A DNA stretch of 64,000 bases from Bacillus massilinigeriensis (lineage in GTDB: Bacteria > Bacillota > Bacilli > Bacillales > Cytobacillaceae): the NCBI RefSeq assembly GCF_900117315.1, contig NZ_LT630337.1, forward strand, positions 974,664 to 1,038,663, written 5' to 3'. Every line of letters starts with the position of its first letter. The first letter of the stretch is position 1. Of this stretch, positions 1 to 8,813 are shown piece by piece. Position numbers and translations under genes: made by a program. The notes beneath the pieces were generated by a model. The model was given only the letters and a program-made list of their open reading frames with translations, was not told the DNA's origin and did no database searches.

Positions 1-87
1 CGTGGTTTAGTACCAGCAATCACTTGGCACTTCCTGTTTAATGTATGTATGATTTTGAGTGAAAGAATTCCATTATGGATTAGTTAA
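1..87 (+). CDS. CPBP-type intramembrane protease, C-terminal fragment
   Basis: The window opens inside a reading frame that runs to a TAA at 85-87. Its last 28 residues contain PAITWHFLFNV, which resembles the last conserved motif of CPBP (CAAX protease / bacteriocin-processing) membrane proteases, where a His and an Asn a few residues apart sit in a membrane helix. The rest of the protein lies outside the window. The family assignment rests on this one short motif, so the specific role is unknown. Confidence 0.5.
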   Translation, partial: RGLVPAITWHFLFNVCMILSERIPLWIS

Positions 88-179
88 AGCTGCTTAGATT
101 TCAGTTCTGGTTCAATCTTTCGCTTTCAATTGAGGTTTCCTATATAATAATAATGTTTTTTAAGAAAGGGGTACTTCAG

Positions 180-470
180 GTGAATATACATATAACAGAT
201 GAAGCCGTGGATTGGTATATTGAAGAAATGGAATTGAAGCATGGCTCCTTTATTCGTTTTTTCGTGCGATATGGCGGTCTCAGCACGGTTCAAAAAGGCT
301 TTTCGCTCGGAATATCCACAGAATCTCCAAATGAAATTGGTGCTCAAGCCAATAGAAAAGGAATCACCTTTTATATCGAAGAAAAGGATTTATGGTATTT
401 TGATAATCATGACCCAATGATTGAATTAGATACAAAGCTCGGAGAACCAAAACTATCATTTAATAAGTAA
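180..470 (+). CDS. yneR: HesB/YneR-like protein without cysteines
   Basis: A 96-residue protein starting at GTG 180, chosen because AAAGGGG lies about 8 bases upstream; an in-frame ATG at 153 has no comparable site. The sequence (VNIHITDEAVDWY, then FIRFFVRYGG) follows the HesB/IscA-like fold of B. subtilis YneR. A-type carriers bind iron-sulfur clusters through three cysteines, but this protein has no cysteine at all, so it cannot be a classical cluster carrier. Its length matches YneR (about 95 residues), and its neighbours yneQ and yneP are also as in B. subtilis. Its molecular role is unknown. Confidence 0.8.
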   Translation: MNIHITDEAVDWYIEEMELKHGSFIRFFVRYGGLSTVQKGFSLGISTESPNEIGAQANRKGITFYIEEKDLWYFDNHDPMIELDTKLGEPKLSFNK

Positions 471-477
471 TAGGAAA

Positions 478-499
478 GGGATGATAATAATATCATCCC
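478..499. terminator. bidirectional terminator between yneR and yneQ
   Basis: A perfect 9-bp stem (GGGATGATA / TATCATCCC) with an ATAA loop lies between the convergent yneR and yneQ genes. The U-run is weak in both directions. Confidence 0.65.
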
Positions 500-503
500 T
501 CTA

Positions 504-794
504 TTACCATATATGATCAAATAGCTTTTCTCTTAATAGTATCTCCTCTTGCTTCGGACCAATCAAATCAAAATGAGAATAACCATTTTTTCTAATATCA
601 ATCCATTCAGGCTTTAAACCGTATTGTAAGCCCCATTGCTTCAACTTTTCTATATCATTGCAGCCTACCTTTGTAACGGTTTTACTGCCCGGAAAGCGAT
701 CATCAAGCCAATAATGGGTTAGAAAGGCAATTTCTCCTTTGTCTATTTTAGCTTTCCAGGCTATTATTTCCTCTTTTTTTATCCCAAAGGCCAC
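504..794 (-). CDS. yneQ: YneQ-like conserved small protein
   Basis: A 96-residue protein whose GTG start lies 9 bases after AGAGGTGAAG. It is recognised as the B. subtilis YneQ family from its position between yneR and yneP and from segments such as HYWLDDRFPGSKTVTKVGC and SHFDLIGPKQ. No catalytic motif, membrane segment or signal peptide is visible. It follows the thioesterase gene by 14 bases and is probably co-transcribed with it. The function is not known. Confidence 0.75.
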   Translation of the reverse strand: MAFGIKKEEIIAWKAKIDKGEIAFLTHYWLDDRFPGSKTVTKVGCNDIEKLKQWGLQYGLKPEWIDIRKNGYSHFDLIGPKQEEILLREKLFDHIW

Positions 795-808
795 TTGCTC
801 TTCACCTC

Positions 809-1246
809 TTAAGCGAGAGTATCTATTGGTTGCTTTTTATTTTTTTCATATGCTTCATGCCATTCAGGAAAAACTCTTCTAAACTTAATTGGTCTAAAGG
901 AATCCTTTTTCACGCAAATATGTACTGACTTCCCTTCTACTGCCATCTCGCCATTTTCAGTTAAAATTTCATATCCGTATGTCACTCTCAATCCATCATA
1001 ATGATCAATCCATGTTTTTACAGTGGCAACTTCTCCATATCGTACAGGCTTTTTGTAGGATGCTTGGATATCAATAACAGGTGAAATGATTCCATCCTTC
1101 TCCATCTCCGCGTAGTTAAAGCCCATTGCTTCAATAAGTGTCGTACGTCCTAATTCCATCCAAACTAAATAATTCGCATGGTAGACGACACCCATCTGAT
1201 CCGTTTCCGCATATCTTACTTGAATATCCGTTGTTGTTACTAACAT
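809..1246 (-). CDS. yneP: YbgC/YneP-type acyl-CoA thioesterase
   Basis: A 145-residue single hotdog-fold (4HBT) protein. The motif RYAETDQMGVVYHANYLVW near residues 11-29 carries the catalytic Asp of the YbgC/FadM class, which hydrolyses acyl-CoA thioesters in the cytoplasm. The substrate cannot be read from the sequence. The gene starts 2 bases after the stop of the double-AAA ATPase and has AAGGGG upstream, so the two are probably translationally coupled. Position and length fit B. subtilis YneP. Confidence 0.88.
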   Translation of the reverse strand: MLVTTTDIQVRYAETDQMGVVYHANYLVWMELGRTTLIEAMGFNYAEMEKDGIISPVIDIQASYKKPVRYGEVATVKTWIDHYDGLRVTYGYEILTENGEMAVEGKSVHICVKKDSFRPIKFRRVFPEWHEAYEKNKKQPIDTLA

Positions 1247-1248
1247 CT

Positions 1249-3591
1249 TTATTCCCCTTTTCTTCTTTTGTTTATGGCTTTCTCTATATCATCTTTTGTT
1301 AAAATATTTGCTTCTTCTGTCCATTCTCTCCAGTGATTATTTTCCAACATCCGAACGGCCTGTACTTGAATCGCTTCGTCTATGACATTAGTTGCGAACC
1401 TACCATTACCGGGTACAGTTGTTTGGGATAAGCGATTTAATACCTCTAATTTAGCTTCCTCTGATATGGAATAATGGAATTTTGAAGCATATTTCTCCAT
1501 AATTTCTAGAATTTCTTGAGCGGAATAATCCTGAAAATGGAAAAATTTCTTAAATCGCGATTTCAAACCAGGATTACTTTCTAATAATTTCTCCATTTCC
1601 TCGTGATATCCAGCTAAAATAACTACTAAATTTTCATTATGCTTCGTCATCTCATCAACTAAAGTATCTACCACTTCCTTCCCAAAATCACCAGAGGTTG
1701 GATTAAATAATGAATAGGCTTCGTCAATAAATAAGACCCCACCTAGTGCTTCTCGAATTTTCTTCTTCGTCTTAATGGCGGATTGACCAACGTATCCTGC
1801 AACTAAGTCTGCCCTACTTGCAATAATCAAATGACCCCTTTTCAACATTCCACACTCTCTTAAAAGCTCTGCATATATTTTTGCAACCGTTGTTTTTCCC
1901 GTACCAGGGTTTCCTGTAAATACGGAATGCAGCTGAATAGGGACAACTGGCAGGCCTTTCTCCCTTCTGATTTGTTGCATTTCAACAAATGATATGAGGG
2001 TCTCCACCTCTTCCTTTACAACGCTTAAGCCGATTAATTCATCCAGTGTCTTTGCAGGATCTTCTGCTTTCTCTGGAACATCTATTTGAAAATCTTCTCG
2101 ATCCAAAAGAGTATAATCTAACAAATGATGATCATGTTTTGATCCCTTTTTAAAAATGGCATCCAGAATAATGTTTTTCACCGTTCTGGCATTCCCAAAG
2201 GAGTCATCGACTTTTTCTTTCTCCAACCGTTTCTTTACCTCTATTTTTGCTTCTTCCGTCAGGACATAATCATTTTCCAAAGACATTTGATCAGCAATAT
2301 CTATTAGTTCATCTAGGGAATAATTGGATAGATGAATAAAATTTGATCGTGGAAATCGACTTCTCAGACCTGGATTTGCATCAAGAAATTGTCTCATTTC
2401 ATCCGGATAACCGGCAAGGAATACCGCAAATTTCCCTCCAAACTCTTCTCCAGTCATTAGGGAAACGAGTGTATCTACAGCAGTTTGTCCATAATCACTT
2501 CCAGATTGCCCTTCTCGCTTTAAGCTATAGGCCTCATCAATAAACAAAACTCCACCTAATGCATTAGAGACTGCTTTTCTAACATTCTCCTCCGTTTGTC
2601 CCACATATGCACCAACTATCTGGGAGCGATCAACTTCTATGATCTCTTCCCGTGGTAAAACTCCCAGTTCAAAGTATATTTTTGCAAAGAGCCTTGCAAG
2701 TGTTGTTTTTCCTGTTCCTGGATTACCAGTCAACACCATATTTAAGCTTAGCTCATCCTTCATTTTAAACCCATGCTTTTTACGTTCGTTTTGATATTTT
2801 AAATATTGATAATAATTATGTACGCGATTCTTCACTTCATAAAGGCCAATCATTTGATCTAAACTAGATAATGCTGATTCATATTCTTCAATTTTTTCGT
2901 GCTCATCTTGACCATCAAAGATAAGATCCCATTCCTTCTTTAAATCCTTGATTTTTTGAAGGGAAACCTTTAATTCCTGAAAAAAAGTTGTATTATAAAA
3001 CATTCCTGATATAGAAGTAGAATAGTCTCTTGCAGACTTTAACACACCACTTATATGCTCCATTGTTTCCTCTAAAAGGGTCAGCAAGGCTTGATACTTT
3101 TCCTCTAATACTTGATCTTTAAATGCTCTAGCTGACTCTTCCCCTCGTTCAAGTTCCTCAAATTCCTCTTCTGCAGATTCCAAAAATTTCTGGCAGATTG
3201 TAATAATATCATCTGCAGCCTTCTTTTTTGCAGGTGCTTGATCTGTTTCACGAAGAATGGGAAAATCAAGCAGGTCAAGTAAAGTTTTTTTATGTCGCCA
3301 TTTAAATTGTGCAAGAAACTGGGTAGCTCTTTCGTTTTTTGGATTTAATTGTAAAGCCTGCTCCATCCACGCATGGATGAGGGAATCTTTTTTCTTTATT
3401 TTTCCCATCCTTGATAAGGCGGCAAGAGTTAATAGAGTGGAAATTTCTTTAGCATCACTTTGTTCATCCAAAGATTTTATGATTTTCATAAGAGAAGACT
3501 CATCCATAATGAATCCCTTGTTTGTTAATTCCTTTTCCCATAATTGGATGACCTGCTCTAAATCGTTAGTATGAAATTCCTGTTGATTCAT
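1249..3591 (-). CDS. Double-AAA CbbX/SpoVK-type ATPase
   Basis: About 780 residues from the ATG at 3591 (MNQQEFH); in-frame starts further upstream have no better ribosome site. An N-terminal helical, TPR-like region of about 270 residues is followed by two AAA modules of the CbbX/SpoVK/EccA type. Each has GNPGTGKTT (near residues 289 and 559), GGVLFIDEAYSL as Walker B, and LRSRF/LKSRF before the sensor region. Such ATPases remodel other proteins; SpoVK itself is about 320 residues with one module. The partner is unknown. Linkage to yneP and to spore genes hints at a role around sporulation (inference). Confidence 0.82.
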   Translation of the reverse strand: MNQQEFHTNDLEQVIQLWEKELTNKGFIMDESSLMKIIKSLDEQSDAKEISTLLTLAALSRMGKIKKKDSLIHAWMEQALQLNPKNERATQFLAQFKWRHKKTLLDLLDFPILRETDQAPAKKKAADDIITICQKFLESAEEEFEELERGEESARAFKDQVLEEKYQALLTLLEETMEHISGVLKSARDYSTSISGMFYNTTFFQELKVSLQKIKDLKKEWDLIFDGQDEHEKIEEYESALSSLDQMIGLYEVKNRVHNYYQYLKYQNERKKHGFKMKDELSLNMVLTGNPGTGKTTLARLFAKIYFELGVLPREEIIEVDRSQIVGAYVGQTEENVRKAVSNALGGVLFIDEAYSLKREGQSGSDYGQTAVDTLVSLMTGEEFGGKFAVFLAGYPDEMRQFLDANPGLRSRFPRSNFIHLSNYSLDELIDIADQMSLENDYVLTEEAKIEVKKRLEKEKVDDSFGNARTVKNIILDAIFKKGSKHDHHLLDYTLLDREDFQIDVPEKAEDPAKTLDELIGLSVVKEEVETLISFVEMQQIRREKGLPVVPIQLHSVFTGNPGTGKTTVAKIYAELLRECGMLKRGHLIIASRADLVAGYVGQSAIKTKKKIREALGGVLFIDEAYSLFNPTSGDFGKEVVDTLVDEMTKHNENLVVILAGYHEEMEKLLESNPGLKSRFKKFFHFQDYSAQEILEIMEKYASKFHYSISEEAKLEVLNRLSQTTVPGNGRFATNVIDEAIQVQAVRMLENNHWREWTEEANILTKDDIEKAINKRRKGE

Positions 3592-3689
3592 AATCATCAC
3601 TTCACTTATAATATTTCCAATTAATCTTAACATAATTTAGGAAGAACTATTAGAAAGAAGCTTCCAACATAAATGAAAGTTCACTTAAT

Positions 3690-3751
3690 AAAAGGCTGAC
3701 ACTCTATAAAGACTAAGTAAAACAGTCTTTATTCATGCCAGCCTGGTTTTC
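3690..3751 (-). terminator. tlp terminator
   Basis: A long imperfect hairpin (AGGCTG...ATAAAGACT paired with AGTCTTTAT...AGCCT) lies just past the tlp stop. On the minus strand it ends in CCTTTTATT. Confidence 0.6.
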
Positions 3752-3757
3752 AAATCA

Positions 3758-4000
3758 TTATCGATTATTTCCGTTTTGTTGGGCATGAGCCTCATCTTTT
3801 ATCTCTGCACGGAAGGCATCAATACTTTCGCGACGTCGTTCATTTTTTGCCTCAATTTGTGCACGTTGTTCCTCATTTGTTGCAAGTTCCAATGAGGCTT
3901 CTGCTTCTTCCATATTTTCGATTGTATCGTGAATCATTGATTGTAATTTCTCCACATTATCACTACGATCATCTGGTTTTGGCTTCTGATTGTAGGTCAA
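3758..4000 (-). CDS. tlp: Small acid-soluble spore protein Tlp
   Basis: An 80-residue protein with the Tlp signature PDDRSDNVEKLQ followed by a charged helical region and a QNGN-type tail, closely matching B. subtilis Tlp (thioredoxin-like small acid-soluble spore protein). The TTG at 4000 is chosen as start because AAGGAGGAG lies 6 bases upstream and it gives the usual MTYNQ...PDDRSDN N-terminus; an upstream ATG at 4021 would place the ribosome site inside the gene. In B. subtilis, tlp is transcribed in the forespore after sspN. The same order holds here, although a strong hairpin separates the two genes. Confidence 0.92.
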   Translation of the reverse strand: MTYNQKPKPDDRSDNVEKLQSMIHDTIENMEEAEASLELATNEEQRAQIEAKNERRRESIDAFRAEIKDEAHAQQNGNNR

Positions 4001-4127
4001 TTTCTGCTCCTCCTTATCCATGTTGTTGATACAAAAATAGTTTGTGACTTTCCTGTAAAAATATAAGTGAAAGTTCTGGGAGTATTGTTTACTATAACAA
4101 GGTTATGTAAATTAATCTTAAAAATAA

Positions 4128-4160
4128 AACTCGCCGTGAAAAAAATAATCACGACGAGTT
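4128..4160 (-). terminator. sspN terminator
   Basis: The stem AACTCG-C-CGTGA pairs with TCACG-A-CGAGTT. On the minus strand it is followed by TTTTATTTTT, just past the sspN stop. Confidence 0.75.
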
Positions 4161-4174
4161 GACCACTTTGAATA

Positions 4175-4318
4175 TTATTCACCTTTTGTTTGAATCACTT
4201 GGGGATGTTGTCCAGATCGATCCTGCATCTGTTTTCCTTTGTTTCCTCCAAATGAGCGGGATTTTGTCCCAATATGACTTGGAACAAAGTGCTTGCTGTC
4301 TCGCTTTGGATTACCCAT
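4175..4318 (-). CDS. sspN: Small acid-soluble spore protein N
   Basis: A 47-residue protein beginning [19 protein letters not shown] and ending QVIQTKGE, the SspN pattern ([22 protein letters not shown]). GGAGGAGG lies upstream of the ATG. It is a minor spore protein made in the forespore and lies directly upstream of tlp, as in B. subtilis. The gene is too short for most ORF cut-offs and is overlapped by longer spurious frames on both strands. Confidence 0.95.
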   Translation of the reverse strand: MGNPKRDSKHFVPSHIGTKSRSFGGNKGKQMQDRSGQHPQVIQTKGE

Positions 4319-4386
4319 ACTACCCCTCCTCCTTCATTATCATTACCGATAATAAGGAATTCATTAATGGGAAGCATTTCCTCTTA

Positions 4387-4515
4387 TTACTCAGCTTTTC
4401 CCAAACGCTTTTCAAGCCGTTCTTCAATTCTATCTAAAGCCGCTTGATCCTTTAGCAATTGGCTTTTATTTTCTTGGACTAATTCTGAAAAGGAACGCTT
4501 TCTTATTCTTCGCAT
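4387..4515 (-). CDS. FbpB-family small basic protein
   Basis: A 42-residue basic protein starting MRRIRKRSFSELVQENKSQL and continuing through LDRIEERLEKRL. This matches the FbpB-type family of Fur-regulated small basic proteins, which in B. subtilis assist the iron-sparing response together with the small RNA FsrA. AAAGGAAGGTG precedes the ATG. No full Fur box is visible at the promoter; only a degenerate GATAAT-containing stretch is present near 4730-4752. The family is judged from the N-terminal RRSF-ELV-ENK pattern. Confidence 0.82.
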   Translation of the reverse strand: MRRIRKRSFSELVQENKSQLLKDQAALDRIEERLEKRLGKAE

Positions 4516-4738
4516 CGTTTTCACCTTCCTTTAACCCTATTCTAACAGTAATTATGCCCAAAACAAACCTAATTTATTACAAATTTTTGAAAATTTCATT
4601 CATTTTATATTTACGCAATATCGGATGTTACTGTTTCAATTTTCAGAAAAATAATTATGTGTACAAAATCCAGTTATCAAAAAAAGCCATACAATCAGGT
4701 AGAACTTATCTCCCTTTTGTTTGGCTTAAATATTATCA

Positions 4739-5281
4739 TTACATATTATCAACAAAAATTTTCATTTTTTTTGTTGTCAAAGAGGTCAAATACTTATTTT
4801 GAATGATTCCCTCTTCATCAATAAAATAGGTTGTCGGAACCGTCATAATTTGGTACAGAGTGTTCACTGTATCCTTCTCATCCAATAATATTGGAAACTG
4901 AGCATTCATTTTTTTGGCAAATCCAGCTACATCATATTGAGGATCAATATTGACAGCAAGTATGACCACATCATTCCCTGCTTTTTCATAATACTTTTGC
5001 ATGTCAGGCATTTCTTCTTTGCATGGAGGGCACCAAGTTGCCCAAAAATTGAGTACGATCTTTTTCCCCTTAAAATCAGATAACCGAACGCTTTCACCAG
5101 TAAGGGTATTTAATTCAAAATCCGGGGCTTTTACACCAATTTTTAAGCCTGGTAGATTGTCTTTGGTTGTTTGGGACTGAGTTTGACCAGATGGCTTGGT
5201 GGAATCTGTGCCCATAGCTTGGACAAAGACAACCGTTGTTAAGCCCACGAGTAAAACGGCTGCAAGGATTTTTTTAAGCAT
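4739..5281 (-). CDS. yneN: TlpA/ResA-like thiol-disulfide oxidoreductase (YneN-like)
   Basis: A 180-residue protein with an N-terminal hydrophobic segment (LAAVLLVGLTTVVFVQAM) that is a signal anchor, a short polar linker, and a thioredoxin-like AhpC/TlpA domain. The active site is WATWCPPCKEEM with the CPPC pair near residue 83, and a cis-Pro region MTVPTTYFID follows. It should act outside the membrane as a disulfide reductase for exported proteins. It lies downstream of citB as in B. subtilis, where this gene is yneN. GGAGGGG precedes the start codon. Confidence 0.88.
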   Translation of the reverse strand: MLKKILAAVLLVGLTTVVFVQAMGTDSTKPSGQTQSQTTKDNLPGLKIGVKAPDFELNTLTGESVRLSDFKGKKIVLNFWATWCPPCKEEMPDMQKYYEKAGNDVVILAVNIDPQYDVAGFAKKMNAQFPILLDEKDTVNTLYQIMTVPTTYFIDEEGIIQNKYLTSLTTKKMKIFVDNM

Positions 5282-5466
5282 ACGCCCCTCCTATTGCTAA
5301 TGATATATATCACTAATCTTATTCTACCCCAAGTTATTGTTAAAAGAAAAGACTCAGCTTTTGAATGGTGAACTAGGTTCCATATGATATAAATGAGTCA
5401 TTTAATAATAAGAAAATGGAATTGATCAAAAGGGTTGAACTGGGAAGATAATCATTCACAGAAAAA

Positions 5467-5493
5467 GAGAAGCTGAAATAAATCAGCCTCTCA
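5467..5493 (-). terminator. citB terminator
   Basis: GAGAgGCTGA pairs with TCAGC-TTCTC, followed on the minus strand by TTTTT, just past the citB stop. Confidence 0.75.
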
Positions 5494-5509
5494 CTTTTTG
5501 TTTAATGAA

Positions 5510-8218
5510 TTATTTTTGTAATTTTTCACGTAAAACCATTTGAAGGATGCCACCATGGCGGTAATAGTCAATTTCCACTTCTGAATCAAAACGAACTACT
5601 ACTTCAAATTCTTTCTTGTTTCCTGCTTCATCAGTTGCAGTAACTTTTAGAAGGTCGCGCGGTTTTACATTCTCATCCACTTGAACATCGATGGTTTCTT
5701 TACCAGTTAGGCCTAGTACATCAGCATTTTCGCCTTCTTTGAATTGTAGAGGAAGAACGCCCATAAGTACAAGGTTTGAACGGTGAATACGCTCGAAGCT
5801 TTCAGCGATAACTGTTTTAATTCCAAGTAAGTTTGTTCCTTTTGCTGCCCAGTCACGTGAAGAGCCCATTCCATAATCCTTACCAGCCAATACGACAAGA
5901 CCGGTTCCATCTTCTTTGTACTTCATGCAAGCATCATAGATAGATGTTACTTCGCCTGTTGGCCAGTAAGTTGTGAAACCTCCTTCAGTACCAGGAGCAA
6001 CTTGGTTACGGATACGAATATTCGCAAATGTTCCGCGCATCATCACCTCATGGTTACCACGACGAGAACCGTAGGAGTTGAAGTCACGAATTTCTACACC
6101 GTTATCACGTAAATATTTTCCAGCTGGAGTATCCTTACCGATTGAACCTGCTGGAGAAATATGGTCGGTTGTTACAGAATCACCAAACTTACCTACAACG
6201 CGTAAACCAGTTAATGGTTTTACTTCGTCAGGATCTGGATTTAAGCCTTCAAAGAATGGTGGGTTTTGAATATAAGTTGATTTGTCATCAAAAGTATATA
6301 AAGCATCATTGCTTGTTTGAATTTGGTTCCAACGTGCATTGTCACTGAATACATTTTCATATTCTTTACGGAATAATTCAGGAGTAACCGTGCGTTTAAC
6401 TACTTCGTTTACTTCGGCTGTTGATGGCCAAATATCCTTGAAGAATACGTCGTTACCATCTTTATCCTTACCAAGTGAATCATTTTGAAGATCAATATTC
6501 ACTGTTCCAGCAAGAGCATAAGTGACTACTAACGGTGGTGAAGCCAAGTAGTTTGCTTTTACTAATGGATGAATACGTCCTTCAAAGTTACGGTTACCAG
6601 AAAGAACAGAAGTTACGAGAAGATCGCTTTCTGCTACTGCTTTTTCGATTTCCTCTTTTAATGGACCAGAGTTACCGATACATGTTGTACAACCGTATCC
6701 AACTACGTTGAATCCAATTTGTTCAAGATAAGGAAGTAATCCTGAATCACGAAGGTATCCAGTAACAACCTTAGATCCTGGTGCTAAAGAAGTTTTTACA
6801 TATTTAGGAACTTGAAGTCCAAGTTCAACTGCTTTTTTCGCAACTAAACCAGCAGCAACTAGTACATATGGGTTAGAAGTATTTGTACAACTAGTAATAG
6901 ATGCAATGGCAATCGCACCTGTTTTCATTGTAGCTGTATCACCATTTTTGAATTGAACAGTTGCTTCTTTTTCAATTTCTGAAGCGTCAAATCCAAAACC
7001 TTGGTTTCCTTGAGGTGCAGTGATTGCTTGGTTAAATTCCTTTTTCATTTGAGAAAGAGGTATTAAATCTTGTGGACGCTTAGGACCAGAAAGATTTGCT
7101 TCAATTACTGAAAGGTTAATTTCAACTACTGAAGTATAAGTTGGTTCTACAGACGGATCAAAGAATAATCCGTTTTCCTTGCAATATTGTTCCACCACTT
7201 GAACATGTTCTTCTGGACGACCAGTTAAACGCATATATTCTAATGATTCAGAATCAACTGGGAAGAATCCACAAGTTGCACCGTATTCAGGAGCCATATT
7301 GGCCACTGTAGCACGGTCAGCTAACGGAAGGGTTGTAACACCTGGTCCGAAGAACTCAACAAATTTATTAACAACACCATGCTTACGAAGAACTTGAGTT
7401 ACTTTTAACGCAAGGTCAGTTGCTGTAGCTCCGTCTGGGAGTTGACCGGTTAATTTAACCCCAACAACTTCTGGAACTGGGAAGTAAGAAGGTTGGCCAA
7501 GCATTCCAGCTTCTGCTTCAATACCACCTACGCCCCAACCAAGAACACCAATCCCATTAATCATGGTTGTATGAGAGTCAGTACCTACTAAAGAATCTGG
7601 GAAGGCTTCATATTCACCGTCTTCATTTTCAACAGCGTGAACCACACTTGCTAAATACTCTAAGTTTACTTGGTGAACAATACCTGTTGCAGGTGGAACA
7701 GCACGATAATTATTAAATGCTTTTTGTGCCCAGCTTAGGAATTGATAACGTTCAGCATTTCTTTCAAATTCTAAGTCCATATTTGCTTCTAAGGCATCTT
7801 GTGTACCATATCTATCCACTTGAACAGAGTGGTCAATTACCAAGTCAACTGGTTTTTCTGGGTTAATTTTATCTGGATCTCCACCCAAGTCAGCCATTGC
7901 TTTACGAAGTGACGCAAGGTCAACAACTGCTGGAACCCCTGTGAAGTCTTGAAGAATAACGCGAGAAGGTTTGAATGGTACATCTACATCCTTCACTTCG
8001 CTTGTTCCCCATTTTGCAAGATTTTCAACATGTTCTCTTGTTATAACACGACCATCTAATTGGCGAAGCACAGACTCTAGTAACACTTTAATAGAGTATG
8101 GCAATCTAGAAATCTTACCAATTCCTGCTTCTTCAAGAGCGGCTAAATTGTAATAATTATAGCGTTTCCCGTTTAGTTCAAATGATTTACGCGCATTCAA
8201 GACATCCGTATTCGTCAT
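5510..8218 (-). CDS. citB: Aconitate hydratase (aconitase A)
   Basis: A 902-residue aconitase/IRP1-type enzyme converting citrate to isocitrate in the TCA cycle. The [4Fe-4S] ligands are in [12 protein letters not shown] and [11 protein letters not shown]; substrate-binding stretches include [10 protein letters not shown] and the C-terminal [13 protein letters not shown]. Length and domain order are complete. AGGGGG lies 8 bases before the ATG. In B. subtilis, CitB also binds RNA when iron is short, and citB is controlled by CcpC, CcpA and CodY. A CcpC-like dyad lies upstream here. Confidence 0.98.
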   Translation of the reverse strand: MTNTDVLNARKSFELNGKRYNYYNLAALEEAGIGKISRLPYSIKVLLESVLRQLDGRVITREHVENLAKWGTSEVKDVDVPFKPSRVILQDFTGVPAVVDLASLRKAMADLGGDPDKINPEKPVDLVIDHSVQVDRYGTQDALEANMDLEFERNAERYQFLSWAQKAFNNYRAVPPATGIVHQVNLEYLASVVHAVENEDGEYEAFPDSLVGTDSHTTMINGIGVLGWGVGGIEAEAGMLGQPSYFPVPEVVGVKLTGQLPDGATATDLALKVTQVLRKHGVVNKFVEFFGPGVTTLPLADRATVANMAPEYGATCGFFPVDSESLEYMRLTGRPEEHVQVVEQYCKENGLFFDPSVEPTYTSVVEINLSVIEANLSGPKRPQDLIPLSQMKKEFNQAITAPQGNQGFGFDASEIEKEATVQFKNGDTATMKTGAIAIASITSCTNTSNPYVLVAAGLVAKKAVELGLQVPKYVKTSLAPGSKVVTGYLRDSGLLPYLEQIGFNVVGYGCTTCIGNSGPLKEEIEKAVAESDLLVTSVLSGNRNFEGRIHPLVKANYLASPPLVVTYALAGTVNIDLQNDSLGKDKDGNDVFFKDIWPSTAEVNEVVKRTVTPELFRKEYENVFSDNARWNQIQTSNDALYTFDDKSTYIQNPPFFEGLNPDPDEVKPLTGLRVVGKFGDSVTTDHISPAGSIGKDTPAGKYLRDNGVEIRDFNSYGSRRGNHEVMMRGTFANIRIRNQVAPGTEGGFTTYWPTGEVTSIYDACMKYKEDGTGLVVLAGKDYGMGSSRDWAAKGTNLLGIKTVIAESFERIHRSNLVLMGVLPLQFKEGENADVLGLTGKETIDVQVDENVKPRDLLKVTATDEAGNKKEFEVVVRFDSEVEIDYYRHGGILQMVLREKLQK

Positions 8219-8616
8219 ATTTATCTACCCCCTAATACGTAATCACCTAATTAATTAAGAAATTTGTCGAAAAGTTAGAATTTTTCCCCCATCCAAACTT
8301 TTCTCTCAATTCCTATCTTAATACAACGACTTCTATAAGTAAATAACAAGAAAGTTATTATATTTTATAAGTATTTCTTATCAACATTTTAAAAAATAGG
8401 GCTGATTTCTTATAGTATAAAAATTTCCCTCGACAAATGGACATTTTTTAATTAATTAAAATACATATTATTACAGTTCTTCTATAAGATTACTATTTTA
8501 GAAAATAATAAATAAGCGAATGTATAAAGTATTTCACCATTAAAAATTAGCATGTCGAATCGATCTGCATGTTTTTAAAAGGTTTGGAAAAAATTTAGGG
8601 ATGGAGGTGAAATACT
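8219..8616. other. citB-sspO divergent control region
   Basis: This 398-base gap separates the divergent citB and sspO genes. It is very AT-rich, has TTAATTAATTAA stretches at both ends, and carries the CcpC-like dyad listed separately. A weak minus-strand promoter candidate (TTACTT, 16 bases, TAAGAT) lies near 8309-8336. I see no small gene in it. A sigma-G promoter for sspO is expected but could not be picked out with confidence. Confidence 0.5.
8367..8381. promoter_or_regulatory. CcpC-like operator upstream of citB
   Basis: ATAA-N7-TTAT (ATAAGTATTTCTTAT) matches the published CcpC dyad spacing exactly. A second looser dyad (ATAA-N8-TTAT) lies at 8343-8358. Both are 125-165 bases upstream of the citB start. 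The assignment is by pattern and gene context. Confidence 0.5.
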
Positions 8617-8766
8617 TTGGGAAAAAGGAAGGCAAATCATATAATACCTGCAATGAATGCAGCAAGTGCACAAGGAAAAGGCACGGGTTATAATGAAGAA
8701 TTAGCCAATGAACCGTTAACTGCTGCGCAAAGGCTAAATAATAAAAAACGGAAGAAGAACCAGTAA
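8617..8766 (+). CDS. sspO: Small acid-soluble spore protein O
   Basis: A 49-residue protein from a TTG start with GGAGGTGA 6 bases upstream. It begins [20 protein letters not shown] and ends NNKKRKKNQ, the SspO (CotK) pattern of a basic N-terminus, AQGKGTGY centre and lysine-rich tail. It is a minor forespore protein. As in B. subtilis it lies divergent from citB. Confidence 0.95.
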   Translation: MGKRKANHIIPAMNAASAQGKGTGYNEELANEPLTAAQRLNNKKRKKNQ

Positions 8767-8772
8767 AAAAAT

Positions 8773-8805
8773 AGCGGCTGAGTCCAATTTAGGATGTCAG
8801 CCGCT
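8773..8805 (+). terminator. sspO terminator
   Basis: A 9-bp stem, AGCGGCTGA / TCAGCCGCT, followed by TCATTATTTT on the plus strand. The convergent gene at 8814 may share it. Confidence 0.75.
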
Positions 8806-8813
8806 TCATTATT

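Noticed and set aside
4330-4360. Fur-like ATTATCATTACCGATAAT between the FbpB-family gene and sspN
   Set aside because: Hexamer order and spacing do not fit the 7-1-7 or 19-bp models, and the downstream gene is a spore gene.
4195-4377. 60-residue minus-strand frame overlapping sspN
   Set aside because: The SspN frame in a different register matches a known family along its whole length and has its own ribosome site.
4730-4752. Fur box for the FbpB-family gene
   Set aside because: Only two GATAAT hexamers in direct orientation are present; the inverted half is missing, and the distance to the gene is over 200 bases.
8521-8600. sigma-G promoter for sspO
   Set aside because: Expected from the gene type, but no -35/-10 pair with correct spacing could be picked out by eye.
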